Of a stretch of DNA of 7,708 bases, positions 5,529 through 7,708 are shown one piece after another. This DNA comes from Acidisarcina sp. (GTDB lineage: Bacteria > Acidobacteriota > Blastocatellia > Pyrinomonadales > Pyrinomonadaceae), in contig JAJNPX010000463.1 in the NCBI GenBank assembly GCA_021155145.1, positions 1 to 7,708 of the forward strand. Direction: 5' to 3'. The translations under genes were made by a program, and so were the position numbers. The notes under the pieces were generated by a model. It did not search any database. It was not told where the DNA came from and was given only the letters and a program-made list of their open reading frames with translations. The number at the start of each line of letters is the position of its first letter. The stretch's first letter is position 1.

Positions 5529-6027
5529 ACTGGAGCTTGACGAGGTTCAGCGGACGGCGAACTACGAGTCGATCAAAAGCGGGGTCCAGCGTGAGGTGGG
5601 GGGCGAGATAGCCGCGGACGCCCAGGCGGTTCGCGACCCTGCAAAGATAGAGGCTGTCGCCGACCGGATGCGGGAAAAAGCGGTCGATGAGGTCGTTCAG
5701 ACCGAACGCGAGGTCGAGCGCGGGCGGATCGCAGCTCGCATATCTCAGGTCGTCGATTACGTCTTCTTCCTTGTGTATGGCTTGCTTGCGATCAGGCTGC
5801 TGCTCGAACTTTTTGCGGCCCGGGAAGGCGCGGCGTTTTTCCGGTTCATCAAGACGGTGACCGATCCGATCTACAGTCCGTTCCGCGGGCTGGTGCCAAG
5901 TCCCACAACGGCAGAAGGATTTACGCTTGCGTTGCCCGTGATCGTTGCCATCGTCGTCTATATGCTGCTGCATCTGGCGGTCAACGGCTTGCTCCGTATG
6001 ATCGCTCATCGAAAGGTCGAGGTCTGA
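5515..6027 (+). CDS. YggT-family membrane protein with N-terminal charged extension
   Basis: The product from ATG 5515 is 170 aa. The C-terminal part is a single YGGT domain: membrane segments at about 80-100 (VVDYVFFLVYGLLAIRLLL) and 138-160 (LALPVIVAIVVYMLLHLAV), joined by the signature FIKTVTDPIYSPFRGLVP at 111-128. Residues 1-75 are hydrophilic, rich in Glu, Arg and Ala, and probably helical, an extension absent from the E. coli protein, which instead has two YGGT repeats. YggT proteins are inner-membrane proteins linked to osmotic tolerance and, in other phyla, to cell division or thylakoid assembly; the mechanism is unknown. GGAGG lies 9 bases before ATG 5515, inside the 78-aa gene, so translation is probably coupled. 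An in-frame start further upstream (5413) would overlap most of that gene and is less likely. Confidence 0.9.
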   Translation: MTDDKLELDEVQRTANYESIKSGVQREVGGEIAADAQAVRDPAKIEAVADRMREKAVDEVVQTEREVERGRIAARISQVVDYVFFLVYGLLAIRLLLELFAAREGAAFFRFIKTVTDPIYSPFRGLVPSPTTAEGFTLALPVIVAIVVYMLLHLAVNGLLRMIAHRKVEV

Positions 6028-6033
6028 TCCGCG

Positions 6034-6062
6034 TTGTGGTTCGGAGGCGTTTGTAGTATAGA
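6034..6062 (+). promoter_or_regulatory. Weak sigma70-like promoter before the GlsB-type gene
   Basis: TTGTGG (6034-6039) and TATAGA (6057-6062) are separated by 17 bp. Three of six and four of six consensus positions match. No terminator separates yggT from the next gene, so this may be an internal promoter or chance. Confidence 0.3.
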
Positions 6063-6113
6063 TACAGCATCGGTTCGGCGTCGATTGATCTGACAAGAAA
6101 AAAGGAGAGAATT

Positions 6114-6386
6114 ATGTTTGGCTTGATTGGACAACTTATTGGCGGCCTGATAGTCGGCGTTCTTGCCCGACTGTTGATGCCCGGTAAAGAAGCATTTCCA
6201 GATGGTCCGCTCGGGTGGATACTGACAGCTCTGCTTGGCATAGGCGGCGCGTTCGTAGGCGGGTTTGTCGCCCGTTCTCTGTGGGCGGGAGAGAATTATG
6301 CGGCCGGATGGATCATGTCGATCCTCGGTGCGATACTGCTGCTGATAATCGTTCGGCTTGTTTTTGGGGCAAGGACGACGGCATAA
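6114..6386 (+). CDS. GlsB/YeaQ/YmgE family stress-response membrane protein
   Basis: Product of 90 aa in the Transgly_assoc family (the old name transglycosylase-associated protein is not a known activity). It has three hydrophobic segments at about 3-21, 34-54 and 65-85, with the typical Gly-rich packing pattern GLIGQLIGGLIVGVLARLLM, the PGKEAFPDGPLGW loop and a GWIMSILGAILLL last helix. Members are small inner-membrane proteins induced by acid, starvation or general stress; no reaction is known. ATG 6114 follows AAAAAAGGAGAG at ideal spacing. It lies 86 bases after yggT with no terminator between them, so it can be the last gene of the dps unit, and a hairpin terminator follows it. Confidence 0.93.
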   Translation: MFGLIGQLIGGLIVGVLARLLMPGKEAFPDGPLGWILTALLGIGGAFVGGFVARSLWAGENYAAGWIMSILGAILLLIIVRLVFGARTTA

Positions 6387-6415
6387 CCCGCCTCTTGCAT
6401 ACAGGTGAAATGTTC

Positions 6416-6453
6416 AAAGCGCCTTCGGTTAGTTCCGGCGGCGCTTTCATTTT
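6416..6453 (+). terminator. Terminator between convergent genes
   Basis: AAAGCGCC (6416-6423) pairs with GGCGCTTT (6440-6447); an inner CGG/CCG pairing closes a TTAGTT loop. On the plus strand TTTCATTTT follows. The stem reaches the last base of the convergent minus-strand gene's stop codon, so it may also terminate that gene. Confidence 0.7.
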
Positions 6454-6854
6454 GCATCCGGCGGCAGTTCCATTCTGATGAGGCCGTCGAACTGTACGTG
6501 ATACGCGACACCTTTGACGGGCGTCGACATTTCTTCATCCGTCTCACCTTCGGAATTGGCAATGCCCACGCTGGCAAAATAACAATTGGCGCCGTGCGAA
6601 CTTGCGTGTCTCACGAGGGCATTGTATGCCTCAGTTCCTTCTTCAAATCGGCCGCGGCCCGGATGGATGTCCGTACGCACCACAAAGAAGGCGAGTTCTC
6701 CGTCTTTGCTGGCAACGATCTGAGGTTCGCGAGCTATATCCGCTCCAACATCGGCGGATTCGATCTTCCAGCCGTCTTTCTCAAGCTGTTTGTAAACGAT
6801 CTCCACGCCAAAGTTGTGGATGTCCTGTTTGGTCATCAGTTCACGTTCATTCAT
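6447..6854 (-). CDS. Conserved-type protein of unknown function, possible degenerate PD-(D/E)XK fold
   Basis: From ATG 6854 the product is 135 aa, soluble, with no signal peptide. Pattern: helix DIHNFGVEIVYKQLEKDGWK (11-30), then PQIVASKDGELAFFVVRTD (44-62), then a helix with a HASSHG segment (83-88) and strand CYFASVGIAN (91-100). The helix/strand order recalls small PD-(D/E)XK proteins such as YraN, where a Glu in the first helix precedes a D...ExK core; here the core reads PQI...VVRT, so the catalytic Asp and Glu-x-Lys appear lost. It also recalls short Bacteroidota proteins often mislabelled NADH-quinone reductase subunit F; I am not certain of that match. Start: the frame extends to ATG 6905, but a promoter-like TTGAGA/TATACC lies between, no ribosome site precedes any candidate, and conserved-looking sequence starts after residue 10. 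ATG 6836 is also possible. Confidence 0.75.
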   Translation of the reverse strand: MNERELMTKQDIHNFGVEIVYKQLEKDGWKIESADVGADIAREPQIVASKDGELAFFVVRTDIHPGRGRFEEGTEAYNALVRHASSHGANCYFASVGIANSEGETDEEMSTPVKGVAYHVQFDGLIRMELPPDAK

Positions 6855-6864
6855 TCGTAAGTAT

Positions 6865-6892
6865 GGTATATCGCTTTGAGCGGATTTCTCAA
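6865..6892 (-). promoter_or_regulatory. Possible promoter giving a nearly leaderless transcript
   Basis: The minus strand carries TTGAGA (6892-6887), a 16-bp spacer and TATACC (6870-6865). Initiation about seven bases on would fall within a few bases of ATG 6854, which has no ribosome site, consistent with leaderless translation. The -10 box is mediocre. Confidence 0.3.
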
Positions 6893-6909
6893 AAAGCACT
6901 TGCATACGA

Positions 6910-6918
6910 TGTTATAAT
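6910..6918 (+). promoter_or_regulatory. Extended -10 promoter of the secreted protein gene
   Basis: TGTTATAAT is a perfect extended -10 (TG-N-TATAAT) with no recognisable -35. Initiation near 6925 would give a leader of about 29 nt that includes the AGGGGGA ribosome site of ATG 6954. It appears to be a housekeeping-type promoter, unlike the sigma54 elements further left. Confidence 0.5.
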
Positions 6919-6953
6919 TAGAGCATCTAATGATTTAAGAAAGGGGGAAGATC

Positions 6954-7544
6954 ATGAAAATAACATTCAAATGGATAGCAGTTCTATTCATACTCGCGGG
7001 CTTTGGTGCGATCGCGACACCGGCCCAAAATGGGCGTGAGACCTATACGGGAACCGTGGTGAGTTACGGAAGCGGCCGAAATATTAGGACCACTACGAAT
7101 ACATTTACTCTTATCATTAACGGAACTACGTCGGATGCTGAGGTGGACCGTGCCGTTTCGATCCTGCAGGAGAATGGACAGGATGGGCTTTTGGAATCGA
7201 TAAGGAAGAACGATCTCGGGAGCTTCTCGGTCGGGTCGCGGCTGGGGCGAACCCTCAACGGCGTGAGGATAGAGAATGTCGACGGGAAGAAACGCATCCG
7301 CGCGGTTTTTGAGCGTTGGTTAAACTTTACTGAGTTGCGCGGAGGCTACCGGTCGGTCGATTACCCGTTCGGCTATATCGAACTTTTTATCGACCCGGTC
7401 ACCGGAAAGGGCGACGGAACCCTGATCGAAGCGGCGCAGATCAGATGGAAACGGGATAAGAGATCGGACGACTACGTCGTCGAGATCGAGAACTTCGCCA
7501 CATTCCCGGCACGCCTTATGGGTGTGCAGCTTCGTAGGAGTTAA
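6954..7544 (+). CDS. Secreted protein of unknown function
   Basis: Product of 196 aa. ATG 6954 follows AAAGGGGGA at good spacing. The N-terminus is a classical Sec signal peptide: Lys2 and Lys6, hydrophobic core WIAVLFILAGFGAIA (7-21), probable cleavage after TPA (22-24), before QNGRE. No lipobox Cys is present and the mature part has no membrane segment, so it is probably periplasmic or exported. The mature domain begins TYTGTVVSYGSGRNIRT and appears beta-rich with a helix at about 61-85 (SDAEVDRAVSILQENGQDGL); it ends in strand-like repeats with Arg-rich turns. Cysteine is absent. I know no named domain for it; similar secreted proteins occur, I believe, in Acidobacteriota, but this is recollection. 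It is divergent from the 135-aa gene and has its own promoter. Confidence 0.85.
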   Translation: MKITFKWIAVLFILAGFGAIATPAQNGRETYTGTVVSYGSGRNIRTTTNTFTLIINGTTSDAEVDRAVSILQENGQDGLLESIRKNDLGSFSVGSRLGRTLNGVRIENVDGKKRIRAVFERWLNFTELRGGYRSVDYPFGYIELFIDPVTGKGDGTLIEAAQIRWKRDKRSDDYVVEIENFATFPARLMGVQLRRS

Positions 7545-7587
7545 TGGATGATTGTCTCTGCGGGGACCCAACGCTCCTGACGGGTCC

Positions 7588-7621
7588 AACAAAATGCACC
7601 GACCCGCAAGGGATCGGTGCA
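7588..7621 (-). terminator. Terminator of the minus-strand gene entering from the right
   Basis: An 11-bp stem (7595-7605 with 7610-7621, one bulged A) closes a 4-nt loop and is followed on the minus strand by TTTTGTT (7594-7588). It starts 25 bases past the TAG at 7646-7648. On the plus strand there is no T-run, so it is not a good terminator for the secreted protein gene. Confidence 0.7.
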
Positions 7622-7645
7622 CCGATGCGGGAGACGTCGCGATCT

Positions 7646-7708
7646 CTAGGCGCAAGCGCTGTGGCCGCAATCGCATTTGATCTCGGTCAGGTCGTGACCG
7701 GCCGCGTC
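7646..7708 (-). CDS. C-terminus of a Cys-rich protein, possibly metallothionein (partial)
   Basis: A minus-strand frame enters from the right edge and ends at TAG 7648-7646; the 20 visible residues are DAAGHDLTEIKCDCGHSACA. The CxCGHxxC pattern at the very end resembles the Cys/His tails of bacterial metallothioneins of the SmtA/BmtA type, small cytoplasmic zinc- and cadmium-binding proteins. A clear terminator downstream on the same strand supports this as a real gene end. With so little visible, a small zinc-ribbon protein is an alternative. Confidence 0.5.
   Translation of the reverse strand, partial: DAAGHDLTEIKCDCGHSACA

Noticed and set aside
5978..5993. GG-N10-GC spacing resembling a sigma54 element before the GlsB-type gene
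   Set aside because: The -12 half is good but the -24 hexamer CGGTCA keeps only GG, and it lies inside yggT about 120 bp from the start codon.
5305..6096. 263-codon minus-strand open frame opposite the 78-aa and yggT genes
   Set aside because: It is antisense to two well-supported genes with ribosome sites, is rich in Arg/His/Pro as expected for a shadow frame in GC-rich DNA, and shows no domain.
6405..6860. 151-codon plus-strand open frame opposite the 135-aa gene
   Set aside because: It begins within the terminator hairpin, has no ribosome site and looks less protein-like than the minus-strand frame. The minus-strand call is itself only moderately certain.
6900..6918. TTGCAT and TATAAT read as a -35/-10 pair
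   Set aside because: They are only 7 bp apart, far from the usual 16-18; the extended -10 explanation fits better.
7564..7587. GGACCC/GGGTCC inverted repeat after the secreted protein gene
   Set aside because: A 6-bp stem with a 12-nt loop and no T-run on the plus strand is too weak to call a terminator.

Overview
The window looks like chromosomal DNA from a Gram-negative-type bacterium of moderate to high GC content. A member of the Acidobacteriota, perhaps class Blastocatellia, is the best guess. This rests on general resemblance only: the mix of a sigma54 activator, a Dps mini-ferritin, an lmo0937-type peptide, YggT and GlsB-type membrane proteins, and an unnamed secreted protein. No rRNA, tRNA, insertion sequence, phage gene or CRISPR array was seen.

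Layout. The left edge holds the last codons of an unidentified plus-strand gene. It converges on a minus-strand hybrid histidine kinase (63-2060). Upstream of the kinase on the same strand is a 49-codon lmo0937-type membrane peptide (2194-2343) with its own terminator. Across a 360-bp intergenic region lies a plus-strand NtrC-type response regulator (receiver, AAA+, Fis-type HTH; 2704-4242), closed by a strong terminator. A 53-codon single-pass membrane peptide on the minus strand (4320-4481) is divergent from a plus-strand unit: dps (4771-5277), a 78-codon acidic disordered protein (5292-5528), a YggT-family membrane protein (5515-6027) and a GlsB/YeaQ-type membrane protein (6114-6386), closed by a hairpin terminator. 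The right end carries a minus-strand protein with a possible degenerate nuclease-like fold (6447-6854), a divergent secreted protein of unknown function (6954-7544), and the Cys-rich C-terminus of a minus-strand gene that may be a metallothionein (7646-7708).

How it may work together. Both intergenic regions flanking the sigma54 activator carry divergent pairs of sigma54-type -24/-12 elements. Three match TGGC-N7-TTGC exactly: 2591-2606 (+, activator), 4526-4541 (-, 53-aa peptide) and 4686-4701 (+, dps unit). A fourth has a perfect TGGCAC -24 box and a weaker -12 box (2407-2422, -, lmo0937-type peptide). The inference is a compact stress or envelope regulon: the kinase signals to the regulator, which activates its own gene, two tiny membrane peptides and the dps-yggT-glsB unit through RpoN. 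Using sigma54 rather than a general stress sigma factor for this gene set is the most interesting point in the window. It also implies that the long upstream reading of the regulator gene, starting at TTG 2566, is too long.
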